From contig CANQWQ010000002.1 of assembly GCA_947627595.1 (NCBI GenBank), positions 103,899 to 137,923 on the forward strand: DNA of 34,025 nucleotides, read 5' to 3'. A program made the translations under genes and the position numbers. Below, one piece after another: positions 8,722 to 16,809 of the stretch. The DNA is from an uncultured Clostridia bacterium (lineage in GTDB: Bacteria; Bacillota; Clostridia; TANB77; CAG-508). The notes below the pieces were generated by a model. It worked only from the letters and a program-made list of their open reading frames with translations, was not told the origin of the DNA and did not search any database. Every line of letters starts with the position of its first letter. Within the stretch, counting starts at the first letter, position 1.

Positions 8722-10278
8722 ATGATAGAAATTGAATTAAATAATGTAAAGAAAAATTATGGTTTAAAAAACGTTTTAGATGGCGTAAGTTTTGAAGTCA
8801 AAACAGGAGAAAGAATCTCATTAATTGGAGAAAATGGTTCTGGTAAATCAACTATTTTTAAAATTATAAGTGGAGACGAAAAAGAAGATTCCGGAAATGT
8901 TAATATTAGAAAAGGCGCAACAATTGGATTTCTAAAACAAATATATGATAAAGAAAATGAGAATCTTATTGTAGAAGATTACTTAAAACGTAGTTTTAAA
9001 CAATATGTTGAAGTTGAAAAAAGACTTAAATATTTTGAAAATTTAATGTCTGAAGCTAAAGAAGATATTAGTCAAATACTTGCAAAATATGGAAATTTGC
9101 AAGAAAAATATATTGCTATGGGCGGATATGAGTTAGAAGAAAAATTCAAAAAAATATGCTCAGGGTTTAAATTTAATAAAGATTTCTTAAACAAAAATTA
9201 TAACAATTTGAGTGGCGGAGAAAAAACAATAGTAAACTTGGCATATATACTTCTTAATAATCCTAGCATATTGCTTTTAGATGAGCCGACAAATCATTTA
9301 GATATAGAAACGTTAGAATGGCTTGAAAATTTCTTAATTGACTATAAAGGAACAGTGCTTCTAATTTCACATGATAGATACTTTTTAGATAGAGTAGCTA
9401 CAAAAACAGTATTACTAGAAAGTGGAAAAGTAAAAATATATTTTGGAAATTATTCATATTTCTTAGAAGAAGATGAAAGAAGAACTTTAGCAGAATATGA
9501 AATTTATAAAAGTCAGCAAAAGCAAATAGAAAAAATGAAAGAGTCTATTAAAAAGCTTAGAGCTTTTGGAAATCTTGCTGGAAATGAGATGTTCTTTAAA
9601 AGAGCAAAATCAATAGAGAAGAGATTAGAAAAACTAGAAGTAGTAGATAAAGTTAATCTAGAAAAGAGAAAACTTCCAATAAGTTTAAATGCCTCAAGCC
9701 GTTCTGGTAAAGATGTTTTAACGATTAAAAACTTAAATAAAAGTTATGGAGAAAAAATAATATTTAAAAATTTTAATACTGAGATTCATTATGGAGAAAA
9801 AGTTCATTTAAAAGGAAGTAACGGATCTGGTAAATCAACATTAATAAAAATCATTTTAGAAGAAGATAAAGATTATACTGGTGAAGTAAAATTAGGCTCT
9901 TCAGTAAAAATCGGATACATACCTCAAGAATTGAAATTTCCAAATGAAAACAATACAGTATTAGAATATTTTATGTTCGATTATAATGATAGTGAAACAA
10001 GAGCAAGAAACTATCTTGCAAAATATCTATTCTTTGGAAACAATGTGTTTAAAAGACTAAAAGAATTATCGGGTGGAGAAAGAGTAAGGCTAATACTTGC
10101 CAAATTAGTGCTTCAAGAAACAAACTTTTTAATATTAGATGAACCGACAAATCACCTAGATATTTCTACAAGAGAGATTTTAGAAGATACATTAGAAGAA
10201 TATAATGGAACAGTCCTATTTGTTTCACATGATCGATATTTTGCCAAAAAATTAGCAAAGCAAGAAATTAAGTTGTAA
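8722..10278 (+). CDS. ABC-F family ATPase, possibly ribosome-protecting antibiotic resistance factor
   Basis: A cytoplasmic 518-residue protein with two ABC domains and no membrane segment. ABC1 has Walker A GENGSGKST (36-44), signature LSGGE (163-167) and Walker B LLLLDEPTNHLD with Asp187-Glu188. ABC2 has Walker A GSNGSGKST (365-373), signature LSGGERVR and LILDEPTNHLD. Between them is a charged helical linker (about 245-320), the element that reaches into the ribosomal E site and peptidyl-transferase region in this family. The protein ends soon after the second H-loop, without the long C-terminal extension of Uup or YdiF. The leader peptide and attenuator upstream suggest drug-inducible expression and therefore a resistance role; a housekeeping translation factor role is the alternative. 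Confidence 0.8.
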   Translation: MIEIELNNVKKNYGLKNVLDGVSFEVKTGERISLIGENGSGKSTIFKIISGDEKEDSGNVNIRKGATIGFLKQIYDKENENLIVEDYLKRSFKQYVEVEKRLKYFENLMSEAKEDISQILAKYGNLQEKYIAMGGYELEEKFKKICSGFKFNKDFLNKNYNNLSGGEKTIVNLAYILLNNPSILLLDEPTNHLDIETLEWLENFLIDYKGTVLLISHDRYFLDRVATKTVLLESGKVKIYFGNYSYFLEEDERRTLAEYEIYKSQQKQIEKMKESIKKLRAFGNLAGNEMFFKRAKSIEKRLEKLEVVDKVNLEKRKLPISLNASSRSGKDVLTIKNLNKSYGEKIIFKNFNTEIHYGEKVHLKGSNGSGKSTLIKIILEEDKDYTGEVKLGSSVKIGYIPQELKFPNENNTVLEYFMFDYNDSETRARNYLAKYLFFGNNVFKRLKELSGGERVRLILAKLVLQETNFLILDEPTNHLDISTREILEDTLEEYNGTVLFVSHDRYFAKKLAKQEIKL

Positions 10279-10290
10279 ATATACAAAATG

Positions 10291-10332
10291 AAAACTCTCG
10301 TAAATAATTAACTTTTTACGAGAGTTTTTAAA
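10291..10332 (+). terminator. Intrinsic terminator after the ABC-F gene
   Basis: A perfect 14 bp stem AAAACTCTCGTAAA (10291-10304) with TTTACGAGAGTTTT (10315-10328). The A-rich left arm and T-rich right arm could make it work in both directions. Confidence 0.85.
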
Positions 10333-10362
10333 TAAAAAGTACTATGAAAAATTAAAAATTTG

Positions 10363-10371
10363 TGATATAAA
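10363..10371 (+). promoter_or_regulatory. Possible extended -10 promoter
   Basis: TGATATAAA (10363-10371), an extended -10 element about 40 bases before the next start. No good -35 lies 17 bases upstream, so this is tentative. Confidence 0.3.
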
Positions 10372-10411
10372 TAAATTGGTCGAATAAAGAGAATAAAATT
10401 TGGAGGGAACA

Positions 10412-11200
10412 ATGAGAGAAATTGCTGTAGTTGTACATAATTCAAATGAAACTGTTAGTGCTGTAGAAACAATAAATTCTATAAAAAAAGCAGGATTTAA
10501 AAATGTATTTGTTCAGTGGTATGATGAAGACTGGGAAATTAGTCAAGAAGAGCAAGTTAGACTTTGTAAAGAAAATGGACTTAATATTATTTTTGCACAT
10601 TTAGGATATAGAACTATAAATCAAATTTGGGAAGACACTTTAGAAGGAGAAAGTTTAGTTGAAAAATATCAAAATGATATTAAAAACTGCTCTGAAAACG
10701 GAATTAAAATGGTAATAATGCATTTGACAACTAAAAGAACTGCTCCAATGTATAATGAAATTGGATTAAATAGAATTAGAAGAATAGTAGAATATGCGAA
10801 AAAGTTAAATGTAAAAATTGCCTTTGAAAACACTAGAATAAGAGGCTATTTAGAATATGTTTTAGGTAATATAAAAGACGAAAATGTTGGACTTTGCTTT
10901 GATGTTGGACATTACCATGTTCATTTTAATGATGATTTTAATTTTGAGTTTTTCAAAGATAGAATATTTGCTGTGCATATGCATGACAATGATAAAACAG
11001 ATGACCAACATTTATTACCATTTGACGGAACTATAGATTGGCAAAGTGCTATAAATAAACTAAAAGAAGCAAATTATCAAGGACCAATTACACTTGAATT
11101 GTGTTATAGAAATGATTACTTAAAACTTGGAATAGATGAGTTTTATCAAAAGGGATATGAAGTAGGGACAAAATTATCAGAAATGTTTGAGAACAAATAA
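10412..11200 (+). CDS. Sugar phosphate isomerase/epimerase-like TIM barrel (AP endonuclease 2 superfamily)
   Basis: A 262-residue cytoplasmic protein of the xylose-isomerase-like TIM barrel superfamily. Motifs that bind the divalent metal are visible: VIMHLT, IAFENTR, GLCFDVGHYHVH, VHMHDNDKTDDQHLLPFDGTIDW and TLELCYRND. The start is taken as the ATG at 10412, 6 bases after a GGAGGG site; an in-frame TTG at 10400 would put that site inside the gene. Members include sugar isomerases, IolE and endonuclease IV, and the substrate cannot be assigned. It is the first of three closely spaced genes with a Ham1-like NTPase and a CYTH protein. Confidence 0.75.
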   Translation: MREIAVVVHNSNETVSAVETINSIKKAGFKNVFVQWYDEDWEISQEEQVRLCKENGLNIIFAHLGYRTINQIWEDTLEGESLVEKYQNDIKNCSENGIKMVIMHLTTKRTAPMYNEIGLNRIRRIVEYAKKLNVKIAFENTRIRGYLEYVLGNIKDENVGLCFDVGHYHVHFNDDFNFEFFKDRIFAVHMHDNDKTDDQHLLPFDGTIDWQSAINKLKEANYQGPITLELCYRNDYLKLGIDEFYQKGYEVGTKLSEMFENK

Positions 11201-11214
11201 GAAAGTGTGAAAAT

Positions 11215-11790
11215 ATGGAAGAAATAGTTTTTGTGACACATAACAAAGGAAAAGCAAAATCAGCGGAAAAATATTTTGATAATATAAAATTTAGTACATA
11301 TGATTTTGAACTAAATGAGCCTAGAAGTGATGATATAAAAGAGATTGCTACAGCTAAGGTAAAACAAGCTTATGAGATAGTTAAAAAACCTTGCATAGCT
11401 CTAGATACAGGATTTTTTATAGAAGAATTAAATGGTTTTCCAAGAGCATTTGTTAATTTTTCATTAGATACAATTGGGATTGATGGAATATTAAAATTGA
11501 TGCAAGGAAAGGAAAACAGAAAATGTAAGTTTGAAGAGTGTTTAGCATATCATGATGGAAAAGAAATTCATTATTTTTATGGTAAACATCCTGGAAATTT
11601 AGCTACAAAAGTTCAAGGAAAAGATAGAGAAGAAAAATGGTCTGATTTATGGTATATATTTAAACCAGAACATTTTGAAAAAACGCTTGCAGAGATGGAT
11701 TCACAAGAACGAGAGGACAGAAGAAAAATTGATGGTTCTGTTGAAGCTTTAAAAGTTTTCGCAGATTGGTATAAAGGTAATAATTTGTAA
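11215..11790 (+). CDS. Ham1/RdgB-like non-canonical purine NTP pyrophosphatase, divergent paralogue
   Basis: A 191-residue protein of the ITPase (Ham1) family, which hydrolyses inosine or xanthosine triphosphates to keep them out of nucleic acids. The N-terminal substrate loop VTHNKGKAKSAEKYF and the segment ALDTGFFIEELNGFPRAF correspond to family motifs (TGNxxK and DDSGLxVxxLxGxPG). It differs from the standard RdgB encoded at 16806, for instance in having DTGF for DDSG, and has a longer C-terminal part. Two Ham1 proteins in one window suggest distinct substrates. The ribosome binding site is weak. Confidence 0.72.
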   Translation: MEEIVFVTHNKGKAKSAEKYFDNIKFSTYDFELNEPRSDDIKEIATAKVKQAYEIVKKPCIALDTGFFIEELNGFPRAFVNFSLDTIGIDGILKLMQGKENRKCKFEECLAYHDGKEIHYFYGKHPGNLATKVQGKDREEKWSDLWYIFKPEHFEKTLAEMDSQEREDRRKIDGSVEALKVFADWYKGNNL

Positions 11791-11805
11791 TTTGGGAGAA
11801 AGTCT

Positions 11806-12597
11806 ATGAAACAGATGGAACTAGAAGTTAAAGTATTAGACATAAATGAAGATGAGCTAATCAAAAAAATTGAAAGTTTAGGTGGAAAATTTGTTGACAA
11901 ATATAATCAATATTTATATGTTTATGATATGCCAACAATTTATGGAAGATTTATAGATATTTTAACTACATTAAATACAAATGAGAGCAAAGTTAGATTT
12001 GAAACAGGTTTATATAAATTAAATTTACTATTTTTTGATGTTGATAATCTATTAAATTCTGAAAACAAAAAAGAGTTATTTAAAATCGTTGGAACAGAAA
12101 AATTACAAGATTTAATTGGAAAAGATAATATTCTAGAAATTTTAAACAAAAAAGAATTAAATGACTTTTTAAGAAAATTTGTAAATAATCCAAAAAAGTG
12201 GATTAGACTTAGACAAACTAAAGATACAACTACAATAGCAATTAAACATGTTCTTGCTGATGATGGAAGTGGAATACAGCAAATGCAAGAAACAGAAATA
12301 GAAGTTCCTTCAATAAAAGAAGCAAATGAATTGCTTGAAGGACTAGGGTTTGCATATAGAAGTTATCAAGAAAAAAGAAGAATTTCATATGAGCTTAATG
12401 GTTATGAAATAGATATAGATACTTGGCCAGGAATTCCTACTTATATGGAAGTTGAAGGTGAAAGTGAAGAAAAACTTGATGAGTTTTTGAAACTTCTTGG
12501 TTATAGTATCAAAAATACTGTTTCTTGCACAGCTGATGAAATATATAAAATGTATGGAATAGACAATATTCTAGAAGTAAGAGAAATTAAGTTTTAG
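11806..12597 (+). CDS. CYTH domain protein (adenylate cyclase class IV / triphosphatase-like)
   Basis: A 263-residue cytoplasmic protein of the CYTH superfamily, enzymes that bind triphosphate compounds in a beta barrel with two metal ions. The signature ExExK appears as ELEVK near residue 5. Later strands show basic and acidic residues of the barrel: WIRLRQTKDTTTIAIKH, QETEIEV, YQEKRRISYELNGYEIDIDTWPGIPTYMEVEG. A middle insertion of about 90 residues (about 45-135) is unusual and has no recognised motif. Products in the family include cAMP from ATP, thiamine-triphosphate hydrolysis and polyphosphate hydrolysis; the sequence does not decide between them. It sits 15 bases after the Ham1-like gene. 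Confidence 0.78.
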   Translation: MKQMELEVKVLDINEDELIKKIESLGGKFVDKYNQYLYVYDMPTIYGRFIDILTTLNTNESKVRFETGLYKLNLLFFDVDNLLNSENKKELFKIVGTEKLQDLIGKDNILEILNKKELNDFLRKFVNNPKKWIRLRQTKDTTTIAIKHVLADDGSGIQQMQETEIEVPSIKEANELLEGLGFAYRSYQEKRRISYELNGYEIDIDTWPGIPTYMEVEGESEEKLDEFLKLLGYSIKNTVSCTADEIYKMYGIDNILEVREIKF

Positions 12598-12614
12598 AGA
12601 TTTACATAATTTAA

Positions 12615-12643
12615 TTGACAAATAAATTTAATTTTGCTATAAT
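12615..12643 (+). promoter_or_regulatory. Consensus sigma-A promoter of a short leader transcript
   Basis: TTGACA (12615-12620), exactly 17 bases, TATAAT (12638-12643): a perfect housekeeping promoter, the best in the window. Transcription would start near 12650. Confidence 0.85.
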
Positions 12644-12671
12644 ACAAACATCAATAAAAAGAGGTAAAATT

Positions 12672-12728
12672 ATGAATACAAAAATATTTTTAAACGTTGA
12701 ACTTCATCATCATCGTAGGAGCTTGTAA
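12672..12728 (+). CDS. His/Arg-rich leader peptide (18 codons)
   Basis: The frame reads MNTKIFLNVELHHHRRSL and ends at TAA 12726. GAGG lies about 7 bases before the ATG. Three consecutive CAT codons followed by CGT and AGG sit inside one arm of competing hairpins, the design of amino-acid attenuation leaders such as hisL. The next gene is a GNAT acetyltransferase followed by an ArgE-like deacylase, so control by histidine or arginine is conceivable. However, a strong terminator lies between, and the peptide might instead be the product of a free-standing small RNA. I know of no homologue. Confidence 0.55.
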   Translation: MNTKIFLNVELHHHRRSL

Positions 12729-12797
12729 CTATTCACTAAAAATGTGTGTAGGTACAGGCTAAGTTTCTTGTGCCTACGATAGTTTAAAAATATTTTT
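12680..12797 (+). ncRNA. Leader RNA with nested and alternative hairpins
   Basis: An exact 16-base inverted repeat (12680-12695 with 12782-12797) encloses ATCGTAGG (12712-12719) pairing with CCTACGAT (12773-12780). Competing pairs are AGCTTGTA (12720-12727) with TACAGGCT (12753-12760) and GTAGGTACA (12748-12756) with TGTGCCTAC (12769-12777), each with one wobble. ATAGTTT (12779-12785) could also pair with AAACTAT (12812-12818), the left arm of the terminator that follows. The leader peptide stop codon lies in the first of these pairs, so translation would select between structures. I recognise no Rfam family in it. Confidence 0.55.
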
Positions 12798-12803
12798 AAA
12801 ATG

Positions 12804-12870
12804 GATATACAAAACTATATGTAGGAAATTAATTTCAAACATATAGTTTTTTTGTATATCTATTTTTTTA
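12804..12870 (+). terminator. Strong terminator closing the leader transcript
   Basis: A 12 bp stem AAAACTATATGT (12811-12822) with ACATATAGTTTT (12839-12850), extended outward by GATATAC (12804-12810) with GTATATC (12854-12860), followed by TATTTTTTTA. It lies 65 bases before the GNAT gene. Confidence 0.8.
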
Positions 12871-12883
12871 CTTGTTTTTATAA

Positions 12884-12919
12884 TTTTGGGAAAAGGGGAC
12901 AGTCCCCATTTCTCATTTT
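12884..12919. repeat. REP-like palindrome, copy 1 (degenerate)
   Basis: TTTTGGGAAAAGGGGA and TCCCCATTTCTCATTTT flank CAG. The right end abuts the AGGAGG ribosome binding site of the next gene. The same element recurs at 23714 and 30248. Confidence 0.7.
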
Positions 12920-12934
12920 AGGAGGTTAATAATT

Positions 12935-13519
12935 ATGAGTAGTAAAATTAAAGAATTAAATGAATTAGGAGATTTTAAAAGAATTTATAGGGTTTTTTCA
13001 GGACCACCTTATAATGAAAAATATACAGATGAAGAATTAGAAGAAATATTTAGAGAATATCAAGAGAAAGGTTATATTTATGGTGTATATAAAGAGAGTC
13101 AATGCGTAGGATTAATTGCTTTAGAAAGAGGAGCAAAGTCAAATCAGCCTGTTAAATTTGAGAATGGTAAAAAAATAATGTATTTAGCTGATGTTGCAGT
13201 TTTAGAAAAATACAGAAAAAAAGGTTTAGGAAATCAGCTTATGTTATATGGAGTTATGCAGTCAAAGCTGATGGGTTATCAAAAATTATATATGAGAACA
13301 TTAGAGAAAGGTTCAATGTCTAAAGGAATTGCTTTAAGATTAGGCTTTAAGCAAATTCCAGATATTTATCAAAATCTTGAAAGAGAAAGAACAAATGGAA
13401 GAATTGAAACAATGAAAAATATATTTTTAGAAATTGATTTAGATAGTTTAAGCAAAGAAACTTTAAAACAAAGTTTAGAAATAGTAAATCCAATAAAAGT
13501 AGAAGAAAGAGAGGGTTAG
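12935..13519 (+). CDS. GNAT family N-acetyltransferase
   Basis: A 194-residue acetyl-CoA-dependent acyltransferase. The acetyl-CoA binding motif A is clear at about residues 87-105 (VAVLEKYRKKGLGNQLMLYG, the R-x-x-G-x-G/A pattern), and a C-terminal motif ALRLGFKQIPD follows. It has an AGGAGG site 9 bases before the ATG, directly after a REP-like palindrome. Three bases separate it from an ArgE-like M20 deacylase, so the pair could acetylate and deacetylate related amines or amino acids; this is inference from adjacency only. Confidence 0.82.
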   Translation: MSSKIKELNELGDFKRIYRVFSGPPYNEKYTDEELEEIFREYQEKGYIYGVYKESQCVGLIALERGAKSNQPVKFENGKKIMYLADVAVLEKYRKKGLGNQLMLYGVMQSKLMGYQKLYMRTLEKGSMSKGIALRLGFKQIPDIYQNLERERTNGRIETMKNIFLEIDLDSLSKETLKQSLEIVNPIKVEEREG

Positions 13520-13522
13520 AAT

Positions 13523-14548
13523 ATGATTGATGTTATAGAAATTTTAGAAAATCTAGTAAAATTTAATACAATAAAAGATAAAGAAAATAAAGAAATTTTG
13601 GATTATGTTGAAAATTTATTAAAAAATCTTAATTTTAAAACCATAAAAAGAGATAAGATTCTTATTATGGAAAACAATAATGAAGCTTCATTAGGTTTTT
13701 TAGGACACACTGATACAGTAGAGTTTACAGACGGTTGGAAATATAAAAAATTTGGATTAACAAGAGAAGATGATAAATTATATGGATTAGGTGTTTGTGA
13801 TATGAAATCAGGAATTGCAGGAATAATTTCAGCAATTTCACAAATTGATTTTTCTAAATTTAAAAATGGAATGAGATTATATTTTACTTATGATGAAGAG
13901 ATAGGCTTTTCAGGAATAAAAGATGTTGTAAAATTTGAAAATAAATTCCCAAAAACAATGATAATTGGCGAGCCTACAAATAATGAAATTATGGTTGGAA
14001 GTAAAGGCTTAATGGAATATAAAATTTCATTTAAAGGAATAAAAACTCACTCAAGCACTCCAAATAAAGGAAAAAGTGCAATTATTAGTGCAATAGCTTT
14101 TATAAATGAGTTAAATTTGTTTTATGAAAGTGAGATTAAAAATAATTTAAATTCAAATTTTGAAATCCCTTATACAACAATGAATATTGGTGTTATAAAC
14201 GGTGGAAGTGCAATAAATTCTGTTCCGGATTATTGCGAATTTTTAGTAGATTTTAGAATAATTGAAGAAAATCAAGAAGAAAAAATTATAAAAGAACTTA
14301 AAATTTTAGAAGAAAAATATGATGCACAAGTTTATGAAATGAATAGAATTTCAGCTTTTTATAATCCTTTAGAAAATTATAATAAAACTTGCAATTTCAT
14401 AACAGAAGCGAGTTTTATTCAAAATAATAGAATAATTTTAGGAGCTGGACCTGTAACAGCTCACGAAATAGACGAATTTATAACTATAGATAGTTTATAT
14501 AAACTTGTGGAACAGTATAAAATTTTAATTGAAAAATGTTGTGCTTAA
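13523..14548 (+). CDS. M20 family metallo-deacylase (ArgE/DapE-like)
   Basis: A 341-residue zinc-dependent amidohydrolase or peptidase of the M20 family. The metal-binding His of GHTDTV is residue 62, followed by GLGVCDMKSG (bridging Asp), YDEEIGFSG (general base Glu and ligand), and the dimerisation domain with KGIKTHSSTPNKGKSA and NIGVINGGSAINSVPDYCEF. A late ligand His is in AHEIDEF. ArgE (N-acetylornithine deacetylase) and DapE are the nearest types; no other arginine or lysine genes are nearby to decide. It follows the GNAT gene by 3 bases and is likely co-translated. Confidence 0.82.
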   Translation: MIDVIEILENLVKFNTIKDKENKEILDYVENLLKNLNFKTIKRDKILIMENNNEASLGFLGHTDTVEFTDGWKYKKFGLTREDDKLYGLGVCDMKSGIAGIISAISQIDFSKFKNGMRLYFTYDEEIGFSGIKDVVKFENKFPKTMIIGEPTNNEIMVGSKGLMEYKISFKGIKTHSSTPNKGKSAIISAIAFINELNLFYESEIKNNLNSNFEIPYTTMNIGVINGGSAINSVPDYCEFLVDFRIIEENQEEKIIKELKILEEKYDAQVYEMNRISAFYNPLENYNKTCNFITEASFIQNNRIILGAGPVTAHEIDEFITIDSLYKLVEQYKILIEKCCA

Positions 14549-14561
14549 TTTATATTTTTCA

Positions 14562-14590
14562 TTTACTTTTTTCTAAAATAATGATATAAA
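14562..14590 (+). promoter_or_regulatory. Candidate sigma-A promoter for the ppx-like operon
   Basis: TTTACT (14562-14567), a 17-base spacer, TATAAA (14585-14590) preceded by TGA (extended -10). Confidence 0.6.
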
Positions 14591-14625
14591 TTATTTGTAT
14601 TATTAAATAAAGAAGAGGGAAAATT

Positions 14626-15501
14626 ATGGATAAAATTATAGTTGAAGTTGGCTCAACATGTACAAAAATAGACAAATTTGATGGAAGTAAATTAGAAAAG
14701 TTAAAATGGGTTACAATTCACTTTAAGAAAAATTATAATGAAAACAAAGCCCTAAAAGAAAGTGATGTTAAAGAGTTAATTGATAATATAAAAGAATTAA
14801 CAAAAATTTCTACAGACATATATGTTTGTGGAACTAGTATTTTTAGAACTTTGACTGATAGCCAAAGAGAAGAATTTTTAACTAGGTTTAAGAACGAGAC
14901 AGGCTATGATTTTAACATAATTTCTCAAGAAAAAGAAAACGAACTAACAGTTGCAGGTGCAACTAGATTTGTAAAAGAAAAAGTTTGTGTTTTCATTGGA
15001 GGCGGAGGTTCAACAGAACTTTCAATATATGACAATGGAATTAAAGAAAGCGTTAACTCTAAAATTGGTGTTATAGATGTAATGGAGAAATTTCCAGATT
15101 TAGCTGAAAATTACGCTACAACTGATTTAGAAGATGTTAAAAATTTTATAAAAGAAAGATTAAATCTTCCAAAAGAAAAAGCTGATATATTGATTTTATC
15201 TGGTGGAGGCCATGAAAAATTTGCTAGACAATCTGGAATAAAATATGAAAAAAACACTTTATATAATGATGAAAAAGCACCAATTATGATGGATATAGAG
15301 ACTAGAAGAAGTGAAACTAAAAGATATTATAAATCAATTTCATTAGATGAAATAAGAGAAAAAAATGGCGATCCAGATTGGTGGTTTGGAACAAGAGCAA
15401 TGTCTGCTTTTGCTTTAGTTGTAGCAGAAGCAATAGATGCAAAATACATAGTTCCAACAGATATTGTTATGTCATATGGACTTTTAAACGAAGGGAAATA
15501 A
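14626..15501 (+). CDS. Ppx/GppA family phosphatase-like protein
   Basis: A 291-residue protein of the exopolyphosphatase / pppGpp phosphohydrolase branch of the actin-like ATPase fold. The N-terminal phosphate loop is IIVEVGSTCTKIDKFDG, where typical Ppx has DxGSxxxR, and the second phosphate motif is FIGGGGSTELSIYDNG (about 125-140), close to the DIGGGSTE of the family. A third glycine-rich segment LILSGGGHEKFARQ lies near 190. It is shorter than the full Ppx proteins with an added HD domain. Four genes (this, an MFS transporter, rdgB, an HD hydrolase) run closely together, several acting on nucleotides or phosphate. Confidence 0.7.
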   Translation: MDKIIVEVGSTCTKIDKFDGSKLEKLKWVTIHFKKNYNENKALKESDVKELIDNIKELTKISTDIYVCGTSIFRTLTDSQREEFLTRFKNETGYDFNIISQEKENELTVAGATRFVKEKVCVFIGGGGSTELSIYDNGIKESVNSKIGVIDVMEKFPDLAENYATTDLEDVKNFIKERLNLPKEKADILILSGGGHEKFARQSGIKYEKNTLYNDEKAPIMMDIETRRSETKRYYKSISLDEIREKNGDPDWWFGTRAMSAFALVVAEAIDAKYIVPTDIVMSYGLLNEGK

Positions 15502-15507
15502 ATATTT

Positions 15508-16809
15508 ATGTCAGATTCACAAAAGGAAAAATTAAATTTAGAAAACACTAGAAAGCTTAATAAAATTAAAAGAAAAAATGCTAAATTATTCCCAATTTAT
15601 AAAATGTTTTCATGGGATTTATTATTCTTTTATTCAATAGAATTTTTATTTTATACAATTGCTAAAAAGCTTACAGCTTCAGAAATTCTAATGATTAATG
15701 GTGCACTTTTATTTTTCAAAATCTTTATGCAAATTCCGGCAATCATTATTGCAGATAGAATTGGAAAAAAGAAAAGCATTGTTTTAGGAAATATTTCACT
15801 TATATTTTATATAACTATTTTGATATATATGCCAGGAGCATTAAGTGTCATAATTGCTGATATATTCTTGGCGTTTGGTTCTGCTATAAAAACAATTACA
15901 GAGCCAGGACTTTTATATGATTCTGTTTCAACAAAAGGCGGAGAAGGTTTATATTCTAAGATAGAATCTAAAGGTGGAAGCTTATATTATGTTTTAGATG
16001 GAATCGCATCATTAATGGCTGGATATTTATTTGTTATGAATAATTATATTCCAATGTATATTTGTTTTGGATTTATATTAATTTCAACAATTTTATCATT
16101 TATGTTTAAAGACATTTATAAGCCAGAAAAACCAAAAGATAAAAAGTATTTTAAAGATGTAAAAGATTCATTTAAATTTGCCTTTAGATCAAATAGAATG
16201 AAGTCAATAATTTTATTTAATGTTGTATTTTACGGATTAATAAGTTTAATTGTTGTTTATAAGAGTGATTTATTAGTAAATATAGGAGTTCCTGAGGAAC
16301 AATTCTCAATCATTTTTGCTGCATTATCACTTATAGGAGGACTTTCAATTTCTCTTAAAGACTCAATTGAAAAGAGATTTAAAAATAGAACTTTAACATT
16401 TATTTCACTTACTTATGTTTTTGCATGTATTGCAATTGGAGTTATTGCAACAAAATTTATGAATAAACTTTCAATTCCATTTATAATTGGACTTTTAGCT
16501 TTGATGCAATGCTGTGAATCAATTTGGTATATATTTGAATCAAAATACACTAAAAACTTTACAACAGAAAACACAAGTAATAAAGTAACTTTTGCTTATG
16601 AATTTATTGGTGGTTGTGCTGCTAGTATTGTCTCATTTTTAGGTGGATTATTGCTTGATCATGTAGACATTAGAAATGGATTTTTAATTGTTGGATTAAT
16701 AGCTTTAATGTTCACGGTTTTAGTTTTAGATTATATGAGAAAAAGATTTGGCTTAAAGCCTGAAGAATATTCAAAAAAAGACTTAGAATTTGAGGGAGAA
16801 AAGAAATGA
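15508..16809 (+). CDS. MFS transporter
   Basis: A 433-residue integral membrane protein with about 11-12 hydrophobic segments in two halves, joined by a central basic loop (DIYKPEKPKDKKYFKDVKDS, about 205-225). The cytoplasmic loop after the second helix reads IADRIGKKKSIVLGN, the signature G/D-x-x-x-D-R-x-G-R/K-K of the major facilitator superfamily. A hydrophilic lysine-rich N-terminus precedes the first helix. Substrate unknown. Its stop overlaps rdgB by 4 bases. Confidence 0.82.
   Translation: MSDSQKEKLNLENTRKLNKIKRKNAKLFPIYKMFSWDLLFFYSIEFLFYTIAKKLTASEILMINGALLFFKIFMQIPAIIIADRIGKKKSIVLGNISLIFYITILIYMPGALSVIIADIFLAFGSAIKTITEPGLLYDSVSTKGGEGLYSKIESKGGSLYYVLDGIASLMAGYLFVMNNYIPMYICFGFILISTILSFMFKDIYKPEKPKDKKYFKDVKDSFKFAFRSNRMKSIILFNVVFYGLISLIVVYKSDLLVNIGVPEEQFSIIFAALSLIGGLSISLKDSIEKRFKNRTLTFISLTYVFACIAIGVIATKFMNKLSIPFIIGLLALMQCCESIWYIFESKYTKNFTTENTSNKVTFAYEFIGGCAASIVSFLGGLLLDHVDIRNGFLIVGLIALMFTVLVLDYMRKRFGLKPEEYSKKDLEFEGEKK

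Noticed and set aside
10400-10411. TTG start four codons upstream in the TIM-barrel gene
   Set aside because: It would place the GGAGGG ribosome binding site inside the coding sequence; the ATG at 10412 is correctly spaced.
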